Assembly: GCF_037940415.1 (NCBI RefSeq)
Contig: NZ_CP149798.1
Coordinates: 124,001-188,000, forward strand
Direction: 5' to 3'
Source of the DNA: Streptomyces sp. f51
Lineage (GTDB): Bacteria; Actinomycetota; Actinomycetes; Streptomycetales; Streptomycetaceae
Length of the DNA: 64,000 nucleotides
Positions within the stretch are counted from its first letter, which is position 1, and every line of letters begins with the position of its first letter. The translations under genes and the position numbers were made by a program. Positions 53,557 to 62,564 of the stretch are shown in pieces. Under the pieces are notes generated by a model. It was not told the origin of the DNA and did no database searches. It saw only the letters and a list, made by a program, of their open reading frames with translations.

Positions 53557-56289
53557 ATGGTCGGACTATTGGGTCGAACCCGGGCTCAGGAGGCCCGCCG
53601 CCCCAGTACAGCGCACCGCAGGCGTGGGCCACACGAAGGCAAGCACGGGCACGGCCCGTCCGACGGGCTGCGTTACGCCCTCGGCGGGCGGAGTGTCGCC
53701 GGACAGGTCTTCGTCCTGCAAGTGGTCATCGTGCTGCTCCTGGTCGTCGCCGCGGTGGTCGCGCTGGTACTCCAGGTGCGCCATGACAGCACCCAGGAGG
53801 CCCGCAACCGCTCGCTCGCCGTCGCGGAGACGTTCGCCAACGCGCCCGGCACCCGCGCGGCCCTGAGCGCCCCCGACCCCACCGCGCTGCTCCAGCCCAG
53901 CGCGGAAGCCGCCCGCAAGGCGTCGGACGTCGACTTCATCGTCGTACTCAACACGGACGCGATCCGCTACACGCATCCCAAGCCCGACCGGATCGGCAAG
54001 AAGTTCATCGGGACCACCGCACCGGTCCTGGCCGGCCACTCCGTCGTCGAGCAGGTCAACGGAACGCTCGGCCCGCTGGTGCAGGCCACCGTCCCCGTCA
54101 AGGCGCCCGACGGCAAGGTCGTCGGCATGGTCTCGGCCGGGATCACCACGGACAACGTGGGCGGCGCCGCCGACCACCAGCTGCCGCTCCTGCTCGGCGC
54201 CGCCGCCGTGGCGCTGGCGCTCGCCACCGCGAGCACCGCGCTGGTCAGCAGACGTCTGCTGCGCCAGACACACGGCCTCGGCCCGTACGAGATGACCCGG
54301 ATGTACGAGCACCACGACGCCGTGCTGCACTCCGTCCGGGAGGGAGTGATGATCGTCGGCGCGGACGGGCAGCTGCTGCTGGCCAACGACGAGGCCGACC
54401 GCCTGCTCGACCTGCCCGCGGACGCCGAGGGACAGCACGTCCAGAAACTCGGCCTGGACTCGGGCACCGCCGAGCTGCTGGCCTCCGGGCGCGTCGCCAC
54501 CGACGAGGTGCACCTCGTCGGGGACCGGCTCCTGGCCGTCAACCAGCGGCCCACGCACCTGCGGGGCGGACCGGCCGGAAGCGTCGCCACGCTCCGGGAC
54601 TCCACGGAACTGCGGGCACTCTCGGGCCGGGCGGAGATCGCCCGCGAACGCCTCAAACTCCTCTACGACGCCGGGGTACGCATCGGCACGAGCCTGGACG
54701 TCACCAGGACGGCCGAGGAACTCACGGCCGTCGCCGTCCCCCGCTTCGCCGACTTCGTCACCGTGGACCTGGCCGACGCCGTACTGAACGGGCAGGAACC
54801 GGACGCCGGGACCGGGCTGCGCCGCACGGCCTACGGCGGCATCCGGGAGGACGCGCCGCTCTACCCGGTCGGGGAGCACATCGGCTTCGTGCCGTCCTCG
54901 CCCCAGGCCCACAGTCTGCGCACCGGAGAGGCCGTGGTCGAGCCCGATCTGGGCGGCGCCCCGGGCTGGCTGGCCCAGGAGCCGAAGCGCACCGCACAGG
55001 TCGTCGACTACGGCATCCACTCCCTGATCACCGTCCCCCTGCGCGTCGGCCCCCTGGTCATGGGCGTGGTCAACTTCTGGCGCTCCGAGAAGCCCGACCC
55101 CTTCGACGTGGACGATCTCGCCCTCGCCGAGGAACTGGTCGCCCGCGCCGCGGTCTCCATCGACAACGCCCGCCGCTACACACGCGAGCACACCATGGCC
55201 GTGACCCTGCAACGCAGCCTGCTGCCGCGCTCGCTGCCCGACCAGAGCGCACTCGACCTCGCCTACCGCTATCTGCCGGCGCAGGCGGGGGTCGGCGGCG
55301 ACTGGTTCGACGTGCTGCCGCTGCCCGGCGCCCGGGTCGCCGTCGTCGTGGGCGATGTCGTCGGCCACGGCCTGCTGGCCGCCGCGACGATGGGCCGGCT
55401 GCGTACGGCGGTCCACAACTTCTCCGCGCTCGACCTGCCGCCCGACGAACTGCTCGGGCTCCTGGACGAGCTGGTCGGCCGGATCGACCAGGACGAGCTC
55501 CCGGAGGACACCAGGGCCGCCGTCACGGGCGCCACCTGCGTCTACGCCGTCTACGACCCGACGACCCGGCGCTGCACCGTCGCCCGCGCGGGACACCCGC
55601 CGCCCGCGGTGATCCGTCCGGACGGCAGCGTCGACTTCCCCGACGTGCCGGCCGGTCCGCCGCTCGGCCTGGGCGGTCTGCCGTTCGAGACGGCCGAGCT
55701 GGAACTGGAGGAGGGCAGCCGGCTTGTGCTCTACACGGACGGTCTGGTCGAGGACCGGGAACGGGACATCGACGTCGGGCTCGAACTGCTGCGGACGGCG
55801 CTGGCCGGTGCCGACCGCTCTCCGGAGGAGACCTGCCAGGCCGTGCTGAGCGCCCTGCTGCCGGCCCGGCCGAGCGACGACATCGCCCTGATCGTGGCCC
55901 GCACCCACGCGCTCGACGCGGACCGGATCGCCTCCTGGGAGGTGCCGTCCGAACCGGCCGCCGTGGGCGAGGCACGCGCCTCGGCCAGCCGGCAGCTGGA
56001 ACGCTGGGGGCTCGGGGAGCTGGCGTTCACCACCGAGCTGATCCTCAGCGAACTGGTGACCAACGCGATCCGCTACGGCAACGGGCCCATCGGAGTCCGG
56101 CTGCTGCTGGACCGCACGCTGATCTGCGAGGTGTTCGACGGCAGCAGCACGTCACCGCATCTGCGGTACGCGGCGACGACGGACGAGGGCGGGCGCGGTC
56201 TGTTCCTGGTCGCGCAGCTCACGGACCGCTGGGGCACCCGGTACACGCCCGAGGGCAAGGTCATCTGGGCGGAGCAGCCGCTGCCTTGA
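53557..56289 (+). CDS. Membrane sensor-PAS-GAF-PP2C-GHKL protein
   Basis: 910 residues. TM1 (~50-73) and TM2 (~207-230) flank a Cache-like extracytosolic sensor (~75-205), similar in layout to DcuS/CitA sensors. A PAS domain (~255-345) and a GAF domain (~360-545) follow. PP2C (~560-780) has GGDWFDV, VGDVVGHGLLA, YTDGLVEDRE and SDDIALIVA. A C-terminal GHKL domain (~790-905) has LSELVTNAIRYG and DEGGRGLFLVAQL. The protein thus combines phosphatase and anti-sigma-kinase-like activities in one chain. Its target is presumably a STAS protein. The ATG at 53557 has a weak ribosome-binding site. Confidence 0.88.
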   Translation: MVGLLGRTRAQEARRPSTAHRRRGPHEGKHGHGPSDGLRYALGGRSVAGQVFVLQVVIVLLLVVAAVVALVLQVRHDSTQEARNRSLAVAETFANAPGTRAALSAPDPTALLQPSAEAARKASDVDFIVVLNTDAIRYTHPKPDRIGKKFIGTTAPVLAGHSVVEQVNGTLGPLVQATVPVKAPDGKVVGMVSAGITTDNVGGAADHQLPLLLGAAAVALALATASTALVSRRLLRQTHGLGPYEMTRMYEHHDAVLHSVREGVMIVGADGQLLLANDEADRLLDLPADAEGQHVQKLGLDSGTAELLASGRVATDEVHLVGDRLLAVNQRPTHLRGGPAGSVATLRDSTELRALSGRAEIARERLKLLYDAGVRIGTSLDVTRTAEELTAVAVPRFADFVTVDLADAVLNGQEPDAGTGLRRTAYGGIREDAPLYPVGEHIGFVPSSPQAHSLRTGEAVVEPDLGGAPGWLAQEPKRTAQVVDYGIHSLITVPLRVGPLVMGVVNFWRSEKPDPFDVDDLALAEELVARAAVSIDNARRYTREHTMAVTLQRSLLPRSLPDQSALDLAYRYLPAQAGVGGDWFDVLPLPGARVAVVVGDVVGHGLLAAATMGRLRTAVHNFSALDLPPDELLGLLDELVGRIDQDELPEDTRAAVTGATCVYAVYDPTTRRCTVARAGHPPPAVIRPDGSVDFPDVPAGPPLGLGGLPFETAELELEEGSRLVLYTDGLVEDRERDIDVGLELLRTALAGADRSPEETCQAVLSALLPARPSDDIALIVARTHALDADRIASWEVPSEPAAVGEARASASRQLERWGLGELAFTTELILSELVTNAIRYGNGPIGVRLLLDRTLICEVFDGSSTSPHLRYAATTDEGGRGLFLVAQLTDRWGTRYTPEGKVIWAEQPLP

Positions 56290-56400
56290 GGGGTGCCGGT
56301 CGAGGCGGGCCGATGCGCCGGGGCCGGGGTCGGCCGGGACCGGCGTTTCGGCCGAAGCCGGTGTCGGCCGAGGTCCGGTGTCGCAGCCGGGGGCTGTGTT

Positions 56401-58038
56401 TCAGCCGGGGTCGGCCGGGCCGTCTCCCGGGTCCGGGTCCCCCATCGGGGTGGCGCCGGCCGACGCGCCGGCCTCGTCGCCCGCTCCGTCCCCGGGTGTC
56501 ATCGCGGCGGCCCCGCCCTGGAGCCGCTCCAGGTCGGAGGGGCGCACCTGGATGACGATGAGGGCCACCAGGGCGGCGAAGACCGCGAAGACCGCGGCGG
56601 CGACGAACGCTCCCGTGATGCCGGAGGTCAGCACCTGTCCGCTCCAGGGCGCGGGGAGCTGTCCCGTCCTGCGGAACTGGAGCTTCTGCGCCGGGGTCGC
56701 GGTCGACAGGAAGTTCGCGACCTGGTTCGTGGCCTCGTTGCGGCTCGCGGTGCCGAAGACCGTGACCAGCACGGACAGGCCGAGGGATCCGCCGACCTGC
56801 TGGGTGGCGTTGAGGATGCCGGAGGCGGCGCCCGTGTCCTTGGGCTGTACTCCCGACACCGCCATCAGCGTCAGCGACACGAACTGAAGGCCCATGCCGA
56901 AGCCGAAGACCAGGGTGGGTCCGAGGATGCTGCCGAGATACGTGCTGTTGACGTCGGTGAGCGTCAGCCAGCCGAGGCCCAGCGCGGCCAGGATCGCGCC
57001 CACGGCCATGAAGGGCTTGGGCCCGAACCTCGGCAGCAGATTCGAGGCGACACCCGCGCCGATCGCGATGATCACGCTGACCGGCAGGAAGGCGAAGCCC
57101 GCCTTCAGAGGGCTGAACCCGAGGATGTTCTGCACGAAGAGCGTCAGGAAGAAGAACATCCCGAAGATGGCCGCGGACAGGCTCAGCATCATCGCGTAGA
57201 CGCCCGAGCGGTTGCGGTCGCGGAACATCCACAGCGGGGTGATGGGCTGTCTCGACCGGCGTTCGACCGCGATGAACGAGATCAGGAAGACCAGCGCGGC
57301 GCCGAACGACGCCAGGGTGAGGGGGTTGCTCCAGCCCTGCTCCGAGGCCCGGATGAAGCCGTAGACCAGCAGCACCATGCCGAGTGTCGAGGTGAGGGCG
57401 CCGAGGAGGTCGAAGTGGCCCGGGTGCCGTTCGGACTCCTTGATGTAGCGCGGGGTCGCGAGCACGATCAGCAGGCCGATGGGGACGTTCACGAAGAAGA
57501 CCCAGCGCCAGTCGAGCCACTCGACGAGGACACCGCCCGCGAGCAGTCCGATCGCGCTGCCGCCCGCGGAGACGGCGGCGAACACGCCGAACGCCCTGTT
57601 GCGCTCGGGTCCTTCACGGAAAGTGGTGGTGATCAGCGACAGGGCCGTCGGTGAGGCGATGGCACCGCCGACGCCCTGGAGCGAGCGTGCGGCGAGCAAC
57701 TGCCATGATTCCTGCGAGAGTCCGCCGAGCAGCGAGGCGAACACGAAGAGCAGCACGCCGAATATGAACATCCGGCGTCTGCCGAGGATGTCCCCGGAGC
57801 GCCCGCCGAGCAGCAGCAGACCGCCGAAGGTCAGGGTGTAGGCGTTGATCACCCAGGACAGGTTCTCGGTCGAGAAGCCGAGCGAGGTCTGGATGTGCGG
57901 CAGCGCGATGTTCACGATGGTGATGTCGAGGACCACCATCAATTGGCACGAGGCGATGACGAGGAGTGCGATGCCGCTGCCTCGGCCCCGCTGCGGGGAC
58001 TCGGCAGACTCGGAGGATGTCACGTGATCGGCCGTCAT
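56401..58038 (-). CDS. DHA2-family MFS exporter (EmrB/QacA-like)
   Basis: 545 residues with 14 TM helices. TM1 carries motif D1 (MVVLDITIVNIALPHIQ, residues ~34-50) and the TM2-3 loop motif A (GRSGDILGRRRM); motif C-like glycines follow in TM5. The C-terminal ~40 residues are polar with Gly/Ala/Pro. DHA2 proteins export drugs by proton antiport. The 23-bp palindrome at 58205 lies in the 244-bp region shared with the divergent DinB-like gene. No TetR/MarR gene adjoins it. Confidence 0.89.
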   Translation of the reverse strand: MTADHVTSSESAESPQRGRGSGIALLVIASCQLMVVLDITIVNIALPHIQTSLGFSTENLSWVINAYTLTFGGLLLLGGRSGDILGRRRMFIFGVLLFVFASLLGGLSQESWQLLAARSLQGVGGAIASPTALSLITTTFREGPERNRAFGVFAAVSAGGSAIGLLAGGVLVEWLDWRWVFFVNVPIGLLIVLATPRYIKESERHPGHFDLLGALTSTLGMVLLVYGFIRASEQGWSNPLTLASFGAALVFLISFIAVERRSRQPITPLWMFRDRNRSGVYAMMLSLSAAIFGMFFFLTLFVQNILGFSPLKAGFAFLPVSVIIAIGAGVASNLLPRFGPKPFMAVGAILAALGLGWLTLTDVNSTYLGSILGPTLVFGFGMGLQFVSLTLMAVSGVQPKDTGAASGILNATQQVGGSLGLSVLVTVFGTASRNEATNQVANFLSTATPAQKLQFRRTGQLPAPWSGQVLTSGITGAFVAAAVFAVFAALVALIVIQVRPSDLERLQGGAAAMTPGDGAGDEAGASAGATPMGDPDPGDGPADPG

Positions 58039-58204
58039 CGGGGAAGGCCCTGCATCGCGGGTCGGCGGTGAACGTGGATGTTCACTCCATCGACGTTAAG
58101 CCTGCCCGCGTCGCCCCACCAATCGAGACCGCGCGCCGTTCGTCCGCCGAGACGCCCTCGGACGTGCGCCATGGTTCGGACGACGAGAATCACGCCTCCC
58201 CCGA

Positions 58205-58227
58205 TTTAGGTCAGCATCCGACCTAAA
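58205..58227. promoter_or_regulatory. Perfect inverted repeat TTTAGGTC-N7-GACCTAAA
   Basis: 8-bp arms around AGCATCC, in the divergent DHA2/DinB region, 56 bp before the DinB-like start. It is a likely operator. The TTAGGT/ACCTAA half-sites resemble DmdR/IdeR iron boxes, but the spacing is 9 instead of 7. Confidence 0.55.
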
Positions 58228-58282
58228 GCGCCTCTAGCGTCCTTCTCGTCCGGCGGAGCACGAACAACGGAGGGCAGCGACC

Positions 58283-58852
58283 ATGAGCGAGACCGTCACG
58301 GCCGACGAACCGACGACCCACGACCCGGCCGACGGGCCGACCGCCACCGGCGAGCGGGCTGACTTGCTGGAGGTGCTGGCCAAGCACCGGGGCTTCCTGC
58401 GATTCACCACCCGCGACCTCACGGACGAGCAGGCCGGGCAGCGGACCACCGCGGGCGAGCTGTGTCTGGGCGGCCTGATCAAGCACGTCACCGCGGTCGA
58501 GCGGAACTGGGTGCGGTTCATCCTGGACGGCCCTTCGGCGATGCCCGACTTCACCAGGATGACCGAGGCCGACTGGGCCCGACGGGCCGACGAATTCCGG
58601 ATGCTGCCCGGCGAGACACTGGCCGGCGTGCTGGCCGACTACGCCGAAGCAGCCCTCCGGACCGACGAGTTGGTCGCGACCCTGCCCGACCTGGACGCCG
58701 CACAACCGCTCCCGGATGCCCCGTGGTCGGAACCGGGAGGACGCTGGTCGGCCCGCCGGGTGCTGCTGCACATCATCGCCGAAACCACCCAACACGCAGG
58801 CCACGCCGACATCGTCCGCGAATCCCTGGACGGCGCCAAGACGATGGGTTAG
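58283..58852 (+). CDS. DinB/DUF664-family protein
   Basis: 189 residues, a DinB-like four-helix bundle. The metal-type His residues are in GGLIKHVTAVERNW (~70-84) and HIIAETTQHAGHADIVRE (~160-178), the pattern of the DUF664 subgroup. This family includes mycothiol- and bacillithiol-dependent S-transferases and maleylpyruvate isomerase relatives, so a mycothiol-dependent reaction is possible here. The ATG at 58283 follows GGAGGG. The gene is divergent from the DHA2 exporter, which suggests shared induction, for instance in detoxification. Confidence 0.85.
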   Translation: MSETVTADEPTTHDPADGPTATGERADLLEVLAKHRGFLRFTTRDLTDEQAGQRTTAGELCLGGLIKHVTAVERNWVRFILDGPSAMPDFTRMTEADWARRADEFRMLPGETLAGVLADYAEAALRTDELVATLPDLDAAQPLPDAPWSEPGGRWSARRVLLHIIAETTQHAGHADIVRESLDGAKTMG

Positions 58853-58901
58853 CCGACGGCACCGCGATCCGTGACCGGCGTCGTCCCGCCAGGCACGGAA
58901 C

Positions 58902-58917
58902 TGAGTACCCGTACTCA
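58902..58917. promoter_or_regulatory. Palindrome TGAGTAC-CC-GTACTCA
   Basis: 7-bp perfect arms around two bases, 35 bp before the favoured start of the following membrane protein gene and overlapping its alternative ATG at 58917. It is a candidate operator for that gene. Confidence 0.5.
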
Positions 58918-58952
58918 TGCGCCGCCTCACGTGTGAGGACAGGGTGGCGCCC

Positions 58953-59369
58953 ATGGACTTACCCGTTGCCCCTCCGGCCTTCGACGCCACCACAGGACCT
59001 GGACGAAGGAGCCGGGTGAACCGGGGTGCCGACATCGCGGCCGGATGCGTTCTCGTACTCCTGGAGTTGATCGCCCTGGCGGTCATCTTCGGACTCTGGT
59101 TCCTGTCCGGTCTCGAACTCGACCCGGAGAAGACCGGCACGACGGATCCCTTGTGGAGCTATCTGTTCGCCGCCGGCGGAGTCGGCGTCCTCGCCATCGC
59201 GGCGGCCGTGACAGCAGCATGGATCGACGCCGTCGTGACGGTCGTCACGCAGGCCGCCATGGCCGTCCTGATCTCCATGATCTTCCTGGGCGGAGGCGAG
59301 GCCCAGTCGCACCAGGATCAGCGGTGCCACGACGCGCCGTCGGCGGTCGGCTGTAGGGACAACGGCTAG
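58953..59369 (+). CDS. Small integral membrane protein
   Basis: 138 residues from ATG 58953 (AGGGTGG upstream); an ATG at 58917 would add 12 residues and overlap the palindrome. A polar N-terminus (~1-25) is followed by three predicted TM helices (~27-50, ~68-90 and ~92-112) and a hydrophilic Cys-containing tail. I recognise no family with confidence. The palindrome directly upstream suggests it is regulated. Confidence 0.68.
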   Translation: MDLPVAPPAFDATTGPGRRSRVNRGADIAAGCVLVLLELIALAVIFGLWFLSGLELDPEKTGTTDPLWSYLFAAGGVGVLAIAAAVTAAWIDAVVTVVTQAAMAVLISMIFLGGGEAQSHQDQRCHDAPSAVGCRDNG

Positions 59370-59412
59370 CCGGACGCGAGGACGCCGAGCCGGTCTCCGC
59401 CGGGAAACGTCG

Positions 59413-59450
59413 GCACGAAGCCCCGGGCGTGTGGGCCCGGGGCTTCGTGC
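59413..59450. terminator. Terminator between membrane protein and protease genes
   Basis: GCACGAAGCCCCGGGC (59413-59428) / GCCCGGGGCTTCGTGC (59435-59450), perfect 16-bp stem with a 6-nt loop. It serves convergent genes. Confidence 0.85.
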
Positions 59451-59470
59451 TGCTGTCACCGGTGAGTTGC

Positions 59471-61540
59471 TCAGGAGGTCGGGGCGACGAGCGTGTGTTC
59501 GGCTCCCAGCTGGTTGGGGAGGGTGTCGGTGTACATGGTGGTCTCGCCGTCGGACCAGCGGATGACGAGGTCGTCGGTACGGCCGTTGCCGGTGAAGTCG
59601 CCGGTCGTCATGGCCGCGTCGTGCTTCCAGAGCCCGTTGGGGTCCAGGATGCGACGCTCGCCGCCGAGGCCCGAGGCCGTCGTACCGACGTAGTCGTCGA
59701 GTTCGCCGTCGACCCAGCGCACCATGAGGTCCCACTTCTGGTCACCGGAGAACTCACCGGCCGTCAGGAGCGTGGCGTTCCGCCAGGTGTCGTTCTTCGG
59801 CTTCAGCTGGTGCTCCTGCCCGAAGGTGCCCGCGCCGACGTTCGTGTAGAGGGTCAGCTCACCGTCGGACCAGCGCACGACGAGATCGGTGACGTACTGC
59901 GCGGCGGCGAAGCGGCCCGCGACGATCTGCGTCGCGTTCTTCCAGAGGTCGTTGGGTTTGATCATCTGGGTGCCGGGCCAGTTCAGTCCCTTGGAGCCGA
60001 CGTCGCCGTACAGGGTCACCTCGCCGTCGGCCCAGCGGACCAGCAGGTCGAACTGGTCGGACCCGGTGAAGTCGCCCGCCGTGACGGTCTTGGCGTTCTT
60101 CCAGGTGGAGTTCTTGGGCAGCAGTTGCCGCTCGGGATCGTAGCCGCCGTGTCCGTCGCCGGGGTAGAGCGTGACCTCGCCGTCGGACCAGACCACGATC
60201 ATGTCGCTGTGGCCGGTCCGGCGGAAGTCGCCCGAGGCCATCAGGCCGGCGTTCTGCCAGGTGGCGGCCGTGCCCGGGAGCCAGGGGTCCCCGGAGGGCC
60301 GGTACGGCGGCTTGTCGTCCTCCACCTTCCGGTGCGCTGCGGCGTCGGCGAACAGGTCCTGGGCGTCCTTGCCGTAGACCGGCGCGTAGGTCACCCAGTC
60401 GTCGTTGGCGTCGTTGCCACCGCCGTTGTACCCGCCGGTGTTGCCGATCACCTTGCCGGTGCCGTCGGTGCTGTTGTAGTCCTCGATCCACGGACCGCCG
60501 GAGACACCGCCGTAGAACCCGGTGCAGGTCATGCGCATCTGCCGGAAGCCCGGCAGTTGAGAGGTGCTGACGGGGCAGCGGACCGGCACGTGGTCGGGGT
60601 TGACCCCAGCGTCGTCGGGATAGCCGATGACGGTGACCTTGTGGCGATAGCCGCTCGTCGGCGTGAAGGTCAGGGCTCCCGTGACGTCCTCAACCTTGCC
60701 CCGGCTGTTGGAGCCGACCTGGGCGAAGGCCAGGTCGAGGTCGGAGACCGCCTTCTTGCTGTTCCTCTCGTAGCGCGGGTCAATGTAGAGCTGGGACACC
60801 GGGAACACGCCGTCCGGCTGCTCGGCGGCGGGCCGGCCGACGCGGTAGCGGGGCACGAAGATGCGGTGGGTGGCCGATTTCAGGCCGAGCCCGCAGTGTC
60901 CGGCGGTCAGGACGATGTCCTTGGCGGCCGTGTGCACGACGCTGCCCGTGCAGTATGTCTTCGGGCCGCCGAGCGGCTTGCCGTCGAAGAAGAACGTGCC
61001 CACCATCGGGTGGCCGAGGAAGTGCTCAGGGGCGGGAGTGCCCGCCGGCGGAGGCCGGTGCGCGGCGGCGCCGGCCCGCAGCCCGTGCTTCGCCACGGCC
61101 GAAGCGGGGACCGGCGGGGAGTCGACCGGGACCGCGTTCTCCATGCGGTCCGCCGTCCAGTACTTCTCCTCCTCGCTCAGACTCGGCCCGTCCGAGGGGG
61201 ACGGAGCGAAGGTCGGCTCGGCGGAGCGCGTCGAGGGCGCCGGGGGCGTGCCGGAGTCGGCCGGCTCGACGGCCCCCGCGACCGTCGACGGCGGCGAGGT
61301 GGCCGACGACTTCGGCGGGACCTGTAGCCCGGAACCGGGAGTCACCGGTAATGCGGAAGCCGTCGCTCGGGCGGAGGCCGTCAATGAGGCGGAAGCCGTC
61401 ACTGGGACGGAGGCCGTCACTGGGGCGGAGGCCGCCGGCGCCGGACGGCCGGTCGCGGCCGATGCCGTCCCGGTGCCGAGAACGCCGACGCCCACTCCCA
61501 GCGCCAGGACTCGAATCCATCTGTGTCTGGAACGCAACAA
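59471..61540 (-). CDS. Secreted trypsin-like serine protease with FG-GAP/VCBS repeats
   Basis: 689 residues. A signal peptide (~1-29, ending ASAA) is followed by a Ser/Thr/Ala/Pro linker (~30-120) containing six-residue repeats. The S1-type protease domain (~160-385) has His215 (TAGHCG), the catalytic Asp in VSDLDLAF (267 or 269) and Ser347 (GGVSGGPW). About five FG-GAP-like repeats of ~52 residues (~420-685, DLxVRWxDGExTLY) form a propeller-like C-terminus. The start codon is TTG at 61540 or 61537, after GGAAAGG. The role is extracellular proteolysis; the substrate is unknown. Confidence 0.87.
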   Translation of the reverse strand: MLRSRHRWIRVLALGVGVGVLGTGTASAATGRPAPAASAPVTASVPVTASASLTASARATASALPVTPGSGLQVPPKSSATSPPSTVAGAVEPADSGTPPAPSTRSAEPTFAPSPSDGPSLSEEEKYWTADRMENAVPVDSPPVPASAVAKHGLRAGAAAHRPPPAGTPAPEHFLGHPMVGTFFFDGKPLGGPKTYCTGSVVHTAAKDIVLTAGHCGLGLKSATHRIFVPRYRVGRPAAEQPDGVFPVSQLYIDPRYERNSKKAVSDLDLAFAQVGSNSRGKVEDVTGALTFTPTSGYRHKVTVIGYPDDAGVNPDHVPVRCPVSTSQLPGFRQMRMTCTGFYGGVSGGPWIEDYNSTDGTGKVIGNTGGYNGGGNDANDDWVTYAPVYGKDAQDLFADAAAHRKVEDDKPPYRPSGDPWLPGTAATWQNAGLMASGDFRRTGHSDMIVVWSDGEVTLYPGDGHGGYDPERQLLPKNSTWKNAKTVTAGDFTGSDQFDLLVRWADGEVTLYGDVGSKGLNWPGTQMIKPNDLWKNATQIVAGRFAAAQYVTDLVVRWSDGELTLYTNVGAGTFGQEHQLKPKNDTWRNATLLTAGEFSGDQKWDLMVRWVDGELDDYVGTTASGLGGERRILDPNGLWKHDAAMTTGDFTGNGRTDDLVIRWSDGETTMYTDTLPNQLGAEHTLVAPTS
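61353..61442. repeat. 18-bp tandem repeat, five copies, in the protease linker
   Basis: Unit starts are 61353, 61371, 61389, 61407 and 61425; the consensus begins GCGGAAGCCGTCACT. It encodes P-V/L-T-A-S-A-type hexads between the signal peptide and the protease domain. Confidence 0.8.
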
Positions 61541-61671
61541 GGTGCCTTTCCGTCTTGCAAGGGGTCGTACGGTGAGCGAGCCCCGAACTCCCCTTTGTCG
61601 TACACGGGTTCAATGGCACAGTACTATCGATCATTACCTGACATATCGCCAAATAAGAGACGAGCGAGGCG

Positions 61672-62556
61672 ATGACCCGACTCCGCAGGACCGCGTGGGC
61701 GACACTCCCTCTCCTGCTGTCCTTCGCGGCAGCCGTGCCGGCCTCGGCCTCGCCGCCCGGACCCTCGCTCCCGTTCGGAAGTGTCCGCTCGGTGCATCCC
61801 GGCGACACACTGACGGTCGACTCCGCGGCCAGTGATGCCACTTACCTAGCGACGATCGCCTCCCCCGCGTTCGTCAAGGCGGGGAAGCTGCGCATGATGC
61901 ATCCGGTGCTGACCACCACCGTCACCATCGCCTGCGACGCCCGCCCCGGCACCTACCCGGTGACGCGACGCGACGCGGGAGACGTGGGCCCGGACGAGCA
62001 TCCGTTCCGATGGGCACGGGTGCGCGTGGAACCCGCCGACGAGGCGGCACGCAGCGCCTGTCGGAGCAAGGTGGGGAAACTGCCCCCGCCCAGGCTGGAG
62101 GAGCGCTGGGCTCCGGACAGAACATGGCCCCAGTCGGCATGGGACGTGCGGACCTTCCGGGCGGGCAGCCGCATCACGATCACGGACAACGACGACGAGG
62201 GCTCGGACGGAGACATCACCCTCACCTCCCGCGCCTTCACCGGCCGCCCCGTCCTGCGCGGCGCCAAGGCCGTCCTGACCGCCACCACCACCTTGACCTG
62301 CGACTCCGCACCCGGCCTCTACGTCGTCTACCGGCACGACGTCGACCGGACCGGCCCCGGCAAACCATGGGCCCGTCTGCGCATCGCCCCCGCCGCGCCC
62401 GGGAGGGCCTGCGCCGACCAGCAGGCCGCGAAGGACTCGGCCGCCCCATCCCGTACCGACTTGGTGGCCTGGGCCGCCGGCGGCCTACTCCTCGCCGCCG
62501 CGGCCGGAGCCGGACTCCTTCGGTGGGCCGACTCCCGCCGCGCACGCTCCGCCTGA
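61672..62556 (+). CDS. Secreted, C-terminally membrane-anchored protein of unknown family
   Basis: 294 residues. A Sec signal peptide (~1-26, ending ASA) is followed by two related beta-rich segments (~35-125 and ~145-240), each with a single Cys pair (TIACDARPGTYPV...ACR; TLTCDSAPGLYVV...ACA). A C-terminal TM (~262-282) and a basic tail follow. The duplicated Cys-flanked modules suggest two Ig-like domains displayed on the outer face. It is divergent from the trypsin-like protease gene across a 131-bp, comparatively AT-rich region. I do not recognise a named family. Confidence 0.76.
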   Translation: MTRLRRTAWATLPLLLSFAAAVPASASPPGPSLPFGSVRSVHPGDTLTVDSAASDATYLATIASPAFVKAGKLRMMHPVLTTTVTIACDARPGTYPVTRRDAGDVGPDEHPFRWARVRVEPADEAARSACRSKVGKLPPPRLEERWAPDRTWPQSAWDVRTFRAGSRITITDNDDEGSDGDITLTSRAFTGRPVLRGAKAVLTATTTLTCDSAPGLYVVYRHDVDRTGPGKPWARLRIAPAAPGRACADQQAAKDSAAPSRTDLVAWAAGGLLLAAAAGAGLLRWADSRRARSA

Positions 62557-62564
62557 GCGTGTTC

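Noticed and set aside
58205..58227. DmdR/IdeR iron box
   Set aside because: Half-sites TTAGGT/ACCTAA match, but they are 9 bp apart where iron boxes have 7, and the neighbours are not iron genes.
59429..61327. Long plus-strand frame opposite the trypsin-like protease gene
   Set aside because: Val/Gly/Arg-rich shadow translation without domains; the minus frame has a signal peptide, catalytic triad and FG-GAP repeats.
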